Positions 27,021-35,687 of a stretch of 64,000 nucleotides of DNA are shown one piece after another. The DNA is taken from NCBI RefSeq assembly GCF_000147815.2, contig NC_015957.1, positions 2,232,001-2,296,000 of the forward strand. The letters are read 5' to 3'. Each line of letters begins with the position of its first letter. Position 1 is the first letter of the stretch. Position numbers and translations under genes: made by a program. Source of the DNA: Streptomyces violaceusniger Tu 4113 (GTDB lineage Bacteria > Actinomycetota > Actinomycetes > Streptomycetales > Streptomycetaceae). The notes under the pieces were generated by a model. That model did no database searches, was not told the origin of the DNA, and worked only from the letters and a program-made list of their open reading frames with translations.

Positions 27021-27878
27021 ATGGTCAGTTCCTCACACGAAGCCCTCCACCGGATTTTCCAGGAGGACGCCGGGGCCATTGTCCGGGCGCTCAGACAACT
27101 GCTCGGCGTCCCGTTCCCGGACACGAGCAAGACGTTCGTCGTCAGCCCCGACCTCACCGAGATCGCGCCCGTCGAGAGACGCGTGGACACCCTGCTCCAG
27201 GTCGAGACCAAGGGCGAGGGCACGTATTTATTCGCCATCGAGTCGCAGAGCAGAAGAGATCCGAAGAAGCCCGCGGCCTGGGCCTACTACCTCTCGTACA
27301 TGCACGCGAAGTTCGGTCACCAACCGGTGCTGATCGTACTCTGCCCGGACGAGTCCACGGCCCGCTGGGCCGCCCGTCCGATCACTCTCGGCATCCCCGA
27401 CTGCCCGTCCATGACGGTCCGCCCCCTCGTTCTCGGTCCTGGCAACGTCCCCGTTGTCACGGATGAGAAAGAGGTGGCCCGGGATATTCCGATCGCTGTC
27501 TTCTCCGCGATTACGCACAGTAGAAGCGAAAACATCGATGCCATACTGAAGGTGCTTGCGACCACAATCAGCACCCTTGACCCCGGTCAGGGGACCATCT
27601 ACGCCGAGCTCGTTGAAGCCGGTCTCGGAAACACCCCGGCACGAGAGATCTGGAGAGACCTGATGCCCGCGCTGATGAACTACTTCCGTTCCCAGCAAGC
27701 CCAGCACGCCTTCGCAGAGGTGCGCGCAGACGCTCTCCTGCGGTTTTTCAAGGCTCGGGGGCTTGAGATCACTGCTGAGACGCGTGAGCGCATCGAGTCG
27801 TGCAAGGACATGAATGTCCTCGGTACTTGGCTGGACCGGGCCGCGACCGTCTCTCGTGCGGAGGATTTGTTCGACTGA
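27021..27878 (+). CDS. Rpn-type PD-(D/E)XK putative nuclease
   Basis: A 285-residue protein of the Streptomyces Rpn/transposase-like nuclease family. The catalytic core is in residues 45-80: VERRVDTLLQVE, then YLFAIESQSRRDPKK, giving the D...ExQ...K arrangement of PD-(D/E)XK nucleases. ITLGIPDCPSMTVRPLVLG is the family's second conserved block (about 120-138). The last 66 residues are a charged helical module ending ESCKDMNVLGTWLDRAATVS. ATG 27021 is used because the upstream frame runs through the tandem repeat and lacks homology. The stop overlaps the start of the next gene by one base. Rpn relatives promote recombination in E. coli; the function here is unproven. Confidence 0.75.
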   Translation: MVSSSHEALHRIFQEDAGAIVRALRQLLGVPFPDTSKTFVVSPDLTEIAPVERRVDTLLQVETKGEGTYLFAIESQSRRDPKKPAAWAYYLSYMHAKFGHQPVLIVLCPDESTARWAARPITLGIPDCPSMTVRPLVLGPGNVPVVTDEKEVARDIPIAVFSAITHSRSENIDAILKVLATTISTLDPGQGTIYAELVEAGLGNTPAREIWRDLMPALMNYFRSQQAQHAFAEVRADALLRFFKARGLEITAETRERIESCKDMNVLGTWLDRAATVSRAEDLFD

Positions 27879-28342
27879 TGTCCGCGTTACTGAACTTCTT
27901 CCGCTCCGAGCACTCCCAGCGAGCCTTCGCCAAGGTTCGGGCCGAGAGCCGCACCGAAAATATTGTGCGGGTCCTCAATCAGCGGGGCTTTCAGGTTGTT
28001 GGCATGGCTCGCGAACGCATTCAGTTGTGCACCGACCTGGAGCTGCTCGGGGACTGGCTGGATGGAGCCCTGACGGTGTCTTCCGCTGAGAACCTGTGTC
28101 GCTTGATCGACGTGCAGCCCAATCTCTTCTACTGTTCCAACATCGGCCAGCGAGCCTTCACTGACGTTCGGATCGAGAGCCGGGCCGAGGACACCTTGCG
28201 GATCCTTGGCCAACGGAGGCTTGAAGTCACTGCCGAGACCCGTAAGCGCATCGAGTCGTGCAAGGACATGGATGTCCTCGGCACCTGGCTGGACCGTGCC
28301 GTGACCGCCTCCTCCGCGGAGGAGCTGTTCGTCGGAGATTAG
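27878..28342 (+). CDS. Duplicated C-terminal tail module of the Rpn nuclease
   Basis: A 154-residue protein starting at ATG 27878, overlapping the upstream stop (TGATG). It contains no nuclease core. It is two degenerate copies of the 66-residue tail of the upstream protein: copy 1 begins LNFFRSEHSQRAFAKVRAES, copy 2 begins IGQRAFTDVRIESRAEDTLR and ends near-identically to the upstream gene (RIESCKDMDVLGTWLDRAVT). The frame is preserved, so it may be expressed as a partner, or it may be debris of a tandem duplication. It overlaps the convergent PIG-L stop by four bases. Confidence 0.6.
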   Translation: MSALLNFFRSEHSQRAFAKVRAESRTENIVRVLNQRGFQVVGMARERIQLCTDLELLGDWLDGALTVSSAENLCRLIDVQPNLFYCSNIGQRAFTDVRIESRAEDTLRILGQRRLEVTAETRKRIESCKDMDVLGTWLDRAVTASSAEELFVGD

Positions 28343-29109
28343 CGCTGAGAGGACCGGGAGGGGGAGGCGTCGATGTACCACTCCCGGCCCAGCAGCAGGC
28401 CGAAGAGCGGGGCAGGCAGCCGGAACATCCTCCGCACGACGGGATTCATGCGGCCCGCGTCGTTCACCTGGGAGTGGTGGGCGGCCAGGGCCGCCTGCTT
28501 CTGGCGGGCGTAGCGGTGTACGTCGTAGCGGTGGGTGATGGCCGAGCGGGCGCTGAAGCGGGTGGTCAGCTCGGCGGGGTCATGGCGCAGGGGGATGCGC
28601 AGGAGTCGTACGAGGCGTAGCAGGCGTTCGACGGCGTCGCGGGGCAGCGTGGCCTCCAACACCCTCGGCGTCTTGGCCAGTTCGGCGGCGCGGCGGCCGA
28701 CCTCGTGGACCTTGATGTGGTCGCGGTGGCCGTAGCCGCCGTTGGCGTCGTACGTGAGCAGCATCGCCGCGTCCTCTTCGTACAGGATCGCCGCCAGCCG
28801 TTCCGCCGCCTCCTCCGTGTCCGCCCGCGCGAAGCGGGAGCGGTCCGGCGGGTCTGCATAGAAGAGCGGGCCGTGACCGCTGTCCGCGTAGCCGAGGTGG
28901 ACGACGCGGTCGACGCCGAGCACGCACGCGCTCTTCCGCAGTTCGTGCATACGAGGCGGCTCGCGGTCCTGCGGGGCAGCGTCCGTGTGGCCGTCCGTGG
29001 CGACCACGAGCACCACCCGGTGGCCCTCATCGGCGAGCCGGGCGAGTGTGCCCCCGGTCAGCAGCGCCTCGTCGTCGGGGTGGGCGTGGAATGCCAGGAC
29101 GGTGGCCAT
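28339..29109 (-). CDS. PIG-L family LmbE-like deacetylase
   Basis: A 256-residue zinc-dependent N-deacetylase-like protein. The zinc/catalytic motif AHPDDEALLTGG is at about residues 8-19, and the third ligand is in GYGHRDHI (about 125-132). Relatives deacetylate GlcNAc derivatives (MshB, Mca, BshB) or serve antibiotic pathways; at this size and context the substrate is open. ATG 29109 gives the family N-terminus MATVLAFHAHPDDE; the 19 residues upstream in frame are not conserved-looking. It runs in the same direction as the NmrA-like gene, 23 bp downstream of it. Confidence 0.88.
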   Translation of the reverse strand: MATVLAFHAHPDDEALLTGGTLARLADEGHRVVLVVATDGHTDAAPQDREPPRMHELRKSACVLGVDRVVHLGYADSGHGPLFYADPPDRSRFARADTEEAAERLAAILYEEDAAMLLTYDANGGYGHRDHIKVHEVGRRAAELAKTPRVLEATLPRDAVERLLRLVRLLRIPLRHDPAELTTRFSARSAITHRYDVHRYARQKQAALAAHHSQVNDAGRMNPVVRRMFRLPAPLFGLLLGREWYIDASPSRSSQR

Positions 29110-29132
29110 CCGCCCATCCTGGCATTCCCGGA

Positions 29133-29978
29133 TCAGCGGAAGGCCGCGATGGTGCGGATTGCCCAATCGGCGAAGGGACGCGGCGGACGGCCAAGGACCC
29201 GCTCGACATCGGGGCTCACCCGCTGTTCGTCGGCCGTCGGCTCGCCCAGGATGTCGAGGGTGCCGTCCGCGACGGGCTCCGGCATGAACCCCAGCATCTG
29301 CGCCCGCGCCTGCTCCCGGCTCAGCTCGGTGAACCGTACGGGCTCGCCCAGCGCGTCGGCGATCGCGTCCGCCTGTCCGCGTGGGGAGATCGGAGCGGGG
29401 CCGGTGAGCTCGTACGTACGCCCCGCATGGCCCGGCTCCCGCAGTGCCACGGCCGCGACCTCCGCGATGTCCGCGGGGTCCACGACCGGCAGTGCGACGT
29501 CGGGGAAGGGCGCCGCGATCACGCGCTCCTTACGGACGGGTTCGGCCCAGGCGAAGGCGTTCGAGGCGAAGCCCCCGGGCCGCAGGATCGTCCGGTCAAG
29601 ACCCGCCCGCCGCACGGCGTCCTCGAACGCCCGCATGGGGGCGTGTGACACCGCGTCCGGACGCGTCCCGGCGGCCTGGGAGGAGAGCAGGACCACACGC
29701 CGTACGCCCGCAGACCGGGCGGTGTCCAGAAGTTCGCCGGTCGGTGCGGTTCCGGCCAGCAACTCGCCCGCGAAGAGCAGGAACAGCGCGTCGGCCCCCT
29801 CCAATGCGGGCCGCAGACTCCCTGGGTCGGCCAGATCGGCCCGATGGTGACGTACCCCCTCCGGCAACTCCGTGCCGGTGGGCCGTCGCGAAACCGCCGT
29901 CACCCGCTCGCCGGCTGCGGCGAGCGTCTCCACCAGCGGCCGACCCACATTCCCGTTCGCTCCGGTTACCACGATCAT
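29133..29978 (-). CDS. NmrA-like NAD(P)H-binding SDR
   Basis: A 281-residue atypical SDR of the NmrA/NAD(P)H-azoreductase group. It starts MIVVTGANGNVGRPLVETL, the TGxxGxxG dinucleotide loop at residues 5-12, and contains VVLLSSQAAG and LDRTILRPGGFASNAF, typical of this family. No YxxxK is evident. Members sense redox state or reduce quinones and azo dyes. It is divergent from the HxlR gene with 98 bp between starts and a palindrome in the gap, so it is the likely HxlR target. Confidence 0.85.
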   Translation of the reverse strand: MIVVTGANGNVGRPLVETLAAAGERVTAVSRRPTGTELPEGVRHHRADLADPGSLRPALEGADALFLLFAGELLAGTAPTGELLDTARSAGVRRVVLLSSQAAGTRPDAVSHAPMRAFEDAVRRAGLDRTILRPGGFASNAFAWAEPVRKERVIAAPFPDVALPVVDPADIAEVAAVALREPGHAGRTYELTGPAPISPRGQADAIADALGEPVRFTELSREQARAQMLGFMPEPVADGTLDILGEPTADEQRVSPDVERVLGRPPRPFADWAIRTIAAFR

Positions 29979-30053
29979 GTGCAGCTCCCCATCTCACAGT
30001 GACGGACCTTGTCCTGGCCGCGCAGCACGGTGAAGCTAGCATCGTGGGGATAG

Positions 30054-30063
30054 TAGGTACCTA
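30054..30063. promoter_or_regulatory. Palindrome in HxlR/NmrA divergent promoter
   Basis: TAGGTACCTA, a perfect 10-bp palindrome, 14 bp upstream of the HxlR start. HxlR proteins usually bind short GTA/TAC-type inverted repeats, so this is a good operator candidate. Confidence 0.45.
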
Positions 30064-30076
30064 GAGGAAAGTGACT

Positions 30077-30454
30077 ATGTCCGAGGAACCAGAACAGCCA
30101 TGTCCGATCGCCCCTGTGGTGGACATCGTCTTCAGCCGATGGACCACACCCATCCTCTGGACGCTGCATGAGCACGGCCGTCAACGCTTCGTGGAGCTGC
30201 AACGCCGGATCGGCACGATCACGCCGAAGGTGCTGACCCAGCGGCTCCGCCAACTGGAGCGCGATGGGCTGGTGCGGCGCACCTACCACCCGGAGGTTCC
30301 GCCCCGGGTGGAGTACGAGATCAGTGAGCTGGGCCGCGGCCTGGGGCCGCTGTTCGCATCGCTCGCGACCTGGTCGGTGGAGAATCTGCCCCGGGTCGAG
30401 CGGGCCCGGCTGCACTACGACGGCGCGGAAGCCGCCACTACCGGTCCCCGATGA
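30077..30454 (+). CDS. HxlR family transcriptional regulator
   Basis: A 125-residue winged-helix MarR-like regulator. The N-terminal CPIAPVVDIVFSRWTTPIL carries the single conserved Cys that in HypR-like members senses oxidants or electrophiles. It is followed by the family block RFVELQRRIGTITPKVLTQR and the wing. ATG 30077 lies eight bases after AGAGGA; a GTG at 30071 is less well placed. It is divergent from the NmrA-like oxidoreductase, the usual HxlR arrangement, and so probably represses it and itself. Its 3' end overlaps the convergent DUF397 gene by 17 bp. Confidence 0.9.
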   Translation: MSEEPEQPCPIAPVVDIVFSRWTTPILWTLHEHGRQRFVELQRRIGTITPKVLTQRLRQLERDGLVRRTYHPEVPPRVEYEISELGRGLGPLFASLATWSVENLPRVERARLHYDGAEAATTGPR

Positions 30455-30701
30455 GGCGGTCGAACGCGCCGGCCTTCGCCGCGCGTATGAAGGTGCCGAG
30501 GGCGGCGGGGGAGGTGGTGAGGATGACGTCCGGCTCGTCGCTCTCCCGGAGCGCGATGGCGCGGGGGGCGGGAGCGGCGATGTAGACGCAGTTGGATCCC
30601 TCGTGGCTGTAGGACGACTTCTGCCAGTCAGCGGGCACCTTCGCGACGTAGATGCAGTTGGAACCTTGGGCGCTGTACGAGGACTTCTGCCAGGCGGGCA
30701 C
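30438..30701 (-). CDS. DUF397 protein with duplicated WQKSSYS motif
   Basis: An 87-residue protein. The DUF397 signature normally occurs once; here it occurs twice in tandem, WQKSSYSAQGSNCIYVA (residues 4-20) and WQKSSYSHEGSNCVYIA (26-42), followed by the usual RESDEPDVILTTSPAALGTF block. GTG 30701 has AGAGGA eight bases upstream. DUF397 proteins are small partners of XRE/DUF5753 regulators (as in BldB-Abr-type pairs) and act in developmental or antibiotic control. Here the upstream partner is truncated, so the pair may no longer work. Confidence 0.85.
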   Translation of the reverse strand: MPAWQKSSYSAQGSNCIYVAKVPADWQKSSYSHEGSNCVYIAAPAPRAIALRESDEPDVILTTSPAALGTFIRAAKAGAFDRLIGDR

Positions 30702-30713
30702 GTTGGTTTCCTC

Positions 30714-31010
30714 TCAGGTGCTCTGCACGATGCGGTGGATGAGGTCCCTGGACGCCTTCGGCTCGAGGGTGTAGCTCTCCATACGGTCCAGCACGCTCCG
30801 GAAGTTGACGAGATGCGCCTCTGCGTCGAGCAACTGGTTGCCATGGTCTGAGTCGAGCTGGACGGTATCCAGCTGCGGTACTGAGCCCCCGAGGTAGTCG
30901 ACCGACTGACCGGAGCCGGGGAAAGGCCCAGCGCCGAACGGAATTACCACGATGGTGATGTTCTCCCGCTCGCCCATCGCGATCAGGTGCTGAAGCTGTT
31001 CACGGGCCAC
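30714..31010 (-). pseudogene. Truncated XRE/DUF5753 regulator (C-terminal part only)
   Basis: About 98 residues that match the end of DUF5753: REQLQHLIAMGERENITIVV, then GQSVDYLGGSVPQLDTVQLD and the tail RSVLDRMESYTLEPKASRDL. The N-terminal helix-turn-helix and most of DUF5753 (about 180 residues) are absent. Just upstream another frame reads RFHGGP, the residues expected before REQL, so a frameshift sits at about 31010. A promoter-like TTGACA (minus strand, complement of 31141-31146) survives about 130 bp upstream, pointing to an internal deletion. Confidence 0.7.
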
Positions 31011-31490
31011 CGTGGAACCTCACCGCGCGGATCGTATGGTCCGCCGCCCTCGCCGCGCCCGGGTTCGAGCGGGCCGAAGCGGCCTGAGTGCCGGGCCGCG
31101 ACCTCGGGCTCCGAGATATTTGATCTAGCGCAAACAATTTGTCAAACGCTTCTGAGAGGGGTATCGGGAGGGTCAGCCCTCCCCGCGCTGAGGCCGCGCG
31201 AAAGGTACCGCCCCCACCGGCCTCATGCGCCACCGGTGCCCGCCTCCCACCGGCCGTCAGCCGGCGATGGCGCTGGGCCGCTCACCCCGCTGCCCATGCT
31301 CAATGGCGCCGAAGGCGCGAGACGGTGGGGCAGACAGCCGCGCCGCGTACCGTCCGACGGTGCGCGCTCGCCCGGCCCGCACGCCCAACGACACGTGCCC
31401 GACCCCACCGCACGGCGGGCCGTGCCCGCACGCACCGCACACGGGCCGTGCCCGACCCCCACCGCACAACACACGCCCGCTCGCACAGCA
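31011..31490. other. Intergenic stretch without intact gene
   Basis: It contains the AT-rich promoter relic at about 31119-31160 and low-complexity runs with repeated CGGGCCGTGCCCG/CCGCAC-type sequence at 31380-31480. I see no supportable coding region. Confidence 0.5.
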
Positions 31491-31530
31491 CGCGGGCCGT
31501 GGCCGCCGGAAGTGGCGGCCACGGCCCGCG
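31491..31530. terminator. Strong terminator after second GH92 gene
   Basis: A perfect 17-bp stem, arms 31491-31507 and 31514-31530 with loop GGAAGT, 27 bp past the stop codon of the GH92 gene on the minus strand. Confidence 0.9.
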
Positions 31531-31556
31531 TTTCTCGCCGAACCGGTCAGCTGACC

Positions 31557-34500
31557 TCAGCTCAGCAGTTCCACCTCCGCCAGTGTCGACTTGTCGTCCG
31601 GCACCAGGCGGTAGTGCTCGTACGTACCGGGCGTGCGCACCGAGAAGACGCGGGTCTGCTTGTCCCAGGTGAAGGATTCTCCCGACCTTCGGTCCAGGTC
31701 CCGCCACTTCTCGCCGTCGTGCGAGCCCTGGAGCACCCATCCGGTCGGGGCCTTGCTCCGGTCGGATGAGGTCAGGGTGTACTGGACCGCGCGGCCCGCC
31801 GCCGTGACCGGGAGGTTCACCGAATCGAAGGTGGCCTCGGTGCCCGAGGTGTTGTCCAGGAGGGCCGTGCCGCCGCTCGGCACCGTCAGGTCGTGGCGCG
31901 GGGTGGGCACCTTGTCGTCCTTGGTGATGGAGGACGGCGCGGCGTTCTTCCCCGTGCCCCAGGCCGACGGCTTGGCGCCCATCGCGAACTCCAGCGTGCC
32001 GCCGCGGGCGAGGATGTCGTGCGGCAGGGCGGTGGAGTTCCACGCCTTGCCGTTGACCTTCAGGCCCTGGACGTACACGTTCTCCCGGCTGTTGCGCGGG
32101 GCCTTGATGACCAGATCGCGGCCGTTCTCCAGATGCACCGTGGCCTTGGTGAACTGCGGCGATCCGACCGCGTACTCGGAGCCGCCCATCACCAGCGGAT
32201 AGAAGCCCAGCGAGCTGAAGATGTACCAGGCCGACTGCTCGCCGTTGTCCTCGTCGCCGTGGTAGCCCTGGCCGATCTCGCTGCCGGTGTAGAGGCGGGA
32301 GAGCACCTCGCGCACCTTCTCCTGGGTCTTCCACGGCTGGCCCGCCGCGTCGTACATGTACGTCACATGGTGGGCGACCTGGTTGCTGTGGCCGTAGTTG
32401 CCCATGCGGACGTCCCGCGCCTCGGTCATCTCATGGATGACGCCGCCGTAGGAACCGGCGAACTCGGGGGAGGCGGTCTCCGGGGTGGAGAAATAGGTGT
32501 CCAGCTTCTTGGCCAGGCCCGCCCGGCCGCCGTAGAGGTTGGCCAGGCCCCGGCTGTCCTGGGGCGCGGTGAAGGCGTAGCCCCAGCCGTTGGTCTCGGT
32601 GTAGTCGTAGCCCCAGATCCGGGGGTCGTACTTGTCGGAGGGCACGCGCCACTTACCCGCCGCGTCCTTGCCCTGGAAGAAGCCGGCCTTGTCGTCGAAG
32701 AGCGAGACATAGCCCTGCGCACGGTGCAGGAAGTACTCGGACTCCTCCTTGTAGCGGGCCTTCTTCGTCTTCGCGTAGAGCGCCTTGCCCATATTCGCGA
32801 GGCCGAAGTCGTTGAGATAGCCCTCCAGCGCCCAGGACAGCCCCTCATGGGTCTCGGTGCTCGTGTAGCCGAGGAAGGGCGAGCTGGCCATGCCCTTACG
32901 GCCGACGCCCGACGAGGGCGGCACGGCGGTGGCGTTCTTCAGCGCCGCCTCGTACGCCGCCTCGGCGTCGAACCGCACGCCCTTCAGATACGCGTCGGCG
33001 AAGGCCACGTCCGAGCTGGTGCCGGTCATCAGATCGGCGTAGCCCGGTGAGGACCAGCGGGAGATCCAGCCGCCGTCCTTGTACTGCTGTACGAAGCCGT
33101 CGACCATCGTGCCCGCCCGCTTGGGGGTGAGCAGCGAGTAGGCGGGCCAGGTGGTGCGGTAGGTGTCCCAGAAGCCGTTGTTGACGTACACCTTGCCGTC
33201 GACGATCTTCGCGCCGGTGTGGGTCGGGGTGTTCTCCCCGGTGCCCGGCGAGAAGGCGCTCGCGTACTGGGGACGGGGCTTCGCCGCCGTCCCCGTGTTC
33301 TCGAAAGCGGAATTGGGATAGAGGTACAGCCGGTAGAGGCTGGAGTAGAGCGTGGTGAGCTGGCCGCGGTCCGCGCCCTCGACCTCGATCCGCCCCAGGA
33401 TGTTGTCCCATTCCGCCTGTGCGGCCTGCTTGACCTGCCCGAACGACCTCGACGCGGGCAGCTCCCGGTCGAGGTTGGCCTTCGCCTGGTCGACGCCTAT
33501 CAGCGAGGTGGCGAGCCGGAGCGTGACGGTCCGGTCCTTCCCCGGCTTGAAGCGGAAGTAGCCGGTGACATCCTTGCCGCCGCCTCCGTCCAGCTTGCCG
33601 CTCGCGCTCACCGGGGTGTCGAAGACGCCGTAGACGAACATCCGGGTGGCGCCGGTGGACAGTCCGCTCTTGACGTCGGAGTAGCCGGTGACGACGCCGT
33701 GCTCGGCGTCGAGGGTCAGCCCGCCGTCGCCCGTGACGTTGTCGAAGAGGACGCTCGCGTCCTCACCCGGATAGGTGAAGCGCATCGCCGCGGCGTGATC
33801 GGTGGGCGCCATCTCCGCCTTGAGGCCGTTCTCGAAGGTCACCCCGTAGTAATACGGCCGGGCGGTCTCCTTCTCATGGCGGAAGGGGAGCGCGCGCGAG
33901 GTGCGCCCGGCGTCGGGGGTGCCGGTCGCACCGGACGGCATCACCTGGAAGGTCTGCCGGTCGCCCATCCAGGGGCTGGGCTCATGGCTCGCGCTGAACG
34001 CCTGGATGGTGGGGAGGTTGTCGGCGTTGTTGGCGCGGGCGTACTGGTAGAGCCAGTCGGCGGAGCCCGCGTTGGTCACCGGAGTCCAGAAGTTGAAGCC
34101 GTTGGGGACGGCGGCGGCCGGGAAGTTGTTGCCGCGCGAGAAGCTGCCGCTGGAGTTGGTGCCGCGGGTGGTCAGCGCATAGTCCGACAGATGCTCGAGC
34201 GGCTTCTCGGGCGCCTTGGGGGCGATCGAGACGTCGTCCACCCAGCCGCGGAACTGCGCGGGGCCCTTGGGGGAGTCGTACGCCACGAGTATCCGGTCGA
34301 CCGTCTTGCCCGCGGCGACCGCGCCGATCCGCGACTCCTTGTTGTTCCACTGGTTGACGTAGAGCGTCTTGGAGTCGGCCTGGCCCTGCGGGCTCATCCG
34401 GGCACCGTGCTGGTCGACCGCGCCGGGCAGATCGCTCAGATAAGTGCCGTCGGTGAAGGCGAGATCGACCGAGACATGGGTGGCCGGGTAGTTGAGATCG

Positions 34501-35417
34501 GTCTCGGGCATCGACGGGAAGATCCGGTAGGACAGCCGGGTGTCCCGGGTGACGGCCGTGTCGACGTCGAAGACCTTGTTGTACGAGTACGCCCGGCCGT
34601 CCGGCTTGTGGGTGCCCGCGTAGCGCAGGGCATGGGTGCCGGTGAAGCCCGCGTTGGCCTTGGCGGTGGGGGAGCCGGTCGGGCCGCGGTCGATCTGGGT
34701 GCGCATGTCGGAAGGCGCGGGCGGCGTGGTGTCGCCGGTCGCGAACTGCACCTCGGCGAGCTGGATGAGGTCGTCCCCGGCGTTGCGGGTGATCTCCAGC
34801 CGGAGGTGCTGGTACGCCGTGGCGCCGCCATAAGAGAACTCCCGCGTCTGCTGGCGCGAGGAGAACGTCTCGTCCTTACGGGTGTCCAGCGTCGTCCAGT
34901 CGGAGCCGTTGGCCGAGCCCTTGAGGGTCCAGTCCTTCGGGTCCCGGCCGGGGGCGTCATTGGCGGAGGTGAGGGCGTAGCGGACGGCCTTCACCGGCTC
35001 GCTCAGATCGAACTCGAGCCAGGCGGTGGTGGTGTCGAAGGCCAGCCACTTGCTGGTGAGCTCGCCGTCGACGAGGTTCTCCTTGATCTCCCCGCCTTCG
35101 GTGTTCTCCCCGCTCGCCCGGACCTCGGTGACCTTGTCGGTGACATTGCCGGGAATCCCGGAGGAGTAGCCTCCGTCCACCCCGGACGCCTTCTTCTTGC
35201 CGTCGGGTCCGGTCTCGACCGTGTTGCGCCAGTCGGGCTGGGGGTCGCCCGACTCGAAGGACGAGGCGAAGGTGCGGTCGGCGTGGTGCGCGGAGGCCGG
35301 GCCGGCGGGTGCGGCGACCGCACCGCCCTGGGCCGTCACCGCCAGCAGGACGGCCGCCACCAGGGGGGCCGTCCGTCCGATCCCACGCCATCGTCTCTGT
35401 GGTCGTCTCTGTCGCAT
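31557..35417 (-). CDS. Large secreted multidomain GH92 mannosidase
   Basis: A 1286-residue secreted enzyme. Signal peptide at residues 1-40 (basic start MRQRRPQRRWRGIG, hydrophobic APLVAAVLLAVTAQ). An F5/8 type C-like module follows (about 75-220, with TSKWLAFDTTTAWLEFDLSE), then a beta-sandwich segment ending GWVDDVSI (about 235-405), the GH92 catalytic domain (about 415-1150; motifs RYKEESEYFLHRAQGYVSLF, GYHGDEDNGEQSAWYIFSSL), and a C-terminal discoidin-like module ending YRLVPDDKSTLAEVELLS. ATG 35417 follows GAGAGG. GACAACGTTGTC lies 22 bp upstream of the start, the same palindrome as before the other GH92 gene. The likely job is mannan or N-glycan trimming outside the cell. Confidence 0.93.
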   Translation of the reverse strand: MRQRRPQRRWRGIGRTAPLVAAVLLAVTAQGGAVAAPAGPASAHHADRTFASSFESGDPQPDWRNTVETGPDGKKKASGVDGGYSSGIPGNVTDKVTEVRASGENTEGGEIKENLVDGELTSKWLAFDTTTAWLEFDLSEPVKAVRYALTSANDAPGRDPKDWTLKGSANGSDWTTLDTRKDETFSSRQQTREFSYGGATAYQHLRLEITRNAGDDLIQLAEVQFATGDTTPPAPSDMRTQIDRGPTGSPTAKANAGFTGTHALRYAGTHKPDGRAYSYNKVFDVDTAVTRDTRLSYRIFPSMPETDLNYPATHVSVDLAFTDGTYLSDLPGAVDQHGARMSPQGQADSKTLYVNQWNNKESRIGAVAAGKTVDRILVAYDSPKGPAQFRGWVDDVSIAPKAPEKPLEHLSDYALTTRGTNSSGSFSRGNNFPAAAVPNGFNFWTPVTNAGSADWLYQYARANNADNLPTIQAFSASHEPSPWMGDRQTFQVMPSGATGTPDAGRTSRALPFRHEKETARPYYYGVTFENGLKAEMAPTDHAAAMRFTYPGEDASVLFDNVTGDGGLTLDAEHGVVTGYSDVKSGLSTGATRMFVYGVFDTPVSASGKLDGGGGKDVTGYFRFKPGKDRTVTLRLATSLIGVDQAKANLDRELPASRSFGQVKQAAQAEWDNILGRIEVEGADRGQLTTLYSSLYRLYLYPNSAFENTGTAAKPRPQYASAFSPGTGENTPTHTGAKIVDGKVYVNNGFWDTYRTTWPAYSLLTPKRAGTMVDGFVQQYKDGGWISRWSSPGYADLMTGTSSDVAFADAYLKGVRFDAEAAYEAALKNATAVPPSSGVGRKGMASSPFLGYTSTETHEGLSWALEGYLNDFGLANMGKALYAKTKKARYKEESEYFLHRAQGYVSLFDDKAGFFQGKDAAGKWRVPSDKYDPRIWGYDYTETNGWGYAFTAPQDSRGLANLYGGRAGLAKKLDTYFSTPETASPEFAGSYGGVIHEMTEARDVRMGNYGHSNQVAHHVTYMYDAAGQPWKTQEKVREVLSRLYTGSEIGQGYHGDEDNGEQSAWYIFSSLGFYPLVMGGSEYAVGSPQFTKATVHLENGRDLVIKAPRNSRENVYVQGLKVNGKAWNSTALPHDILARGGTLEFAMGAKPSAWGTGKNAAPSSITKDDKVPTPRHDLTVPSGGTALLDNTSGTEATFDSVNLPVTAAGRAVQYTLTSSDRSKAPTGWVLQGSHDGEKWRDLDRRSGESFTWDKQTRVFSVRTPGTYEHYRLVPDDKSTLAEVELLS

Positions 35418-35438
35418 ACGCAGCCTCTCAACGAGTCT

Positions 35439-35450
35439 GACAACGTTGTC
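35439..35450. promoter_or_regulatory. LacI-type palindrome upstream of second GH92 gene
   Basis: GACAACGTTGTC, identical to 23463-23474, 22 bp upstream of the start at 35417 on the minus strand, a position that would block transcription or initiation. Confidence 0.65.
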
Positions 35451-35548
35451 CTCTGGGTCGGGCAGAGATAAGTAGGGAGGCAGGGGGAGGGTGGTGTCAA
35501 GGATGCGGACAACCGCCAATTCGGCTGCGCCCGGCGGACGGTACGACA

Positions 35549-35579
35549 CGGGCCGTACCACCATCGGTGGTACGGCCCG
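35549..35579. terminator. Terminator after lipoprotein gene
   Basis: A perfect 14-bp stem, arms 35549-35562 and 35566-35579, 3-base loop, downstream of the lipoprotein gene on the minus strand. Confidence 0.8.
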
Positions 35580-35687
35580 CATCCATGGGGGCGTTTCGGC
35601 GCGCCCGATGGGGCTGCTTCTGGTACGTCGTCAGCCGCCGTAGTCGGACTCACCTGCCGCAGTCGGCTTCACTAGCCGCTGCCGGAC

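Noticed and set aside
23996..27238. 1080-residue minus-strand frame opposite the GH92 gene
   Set aside because: Shadow frame; the plus strand encodes an intact GH92 enzyme with signal peptide and all motifs.
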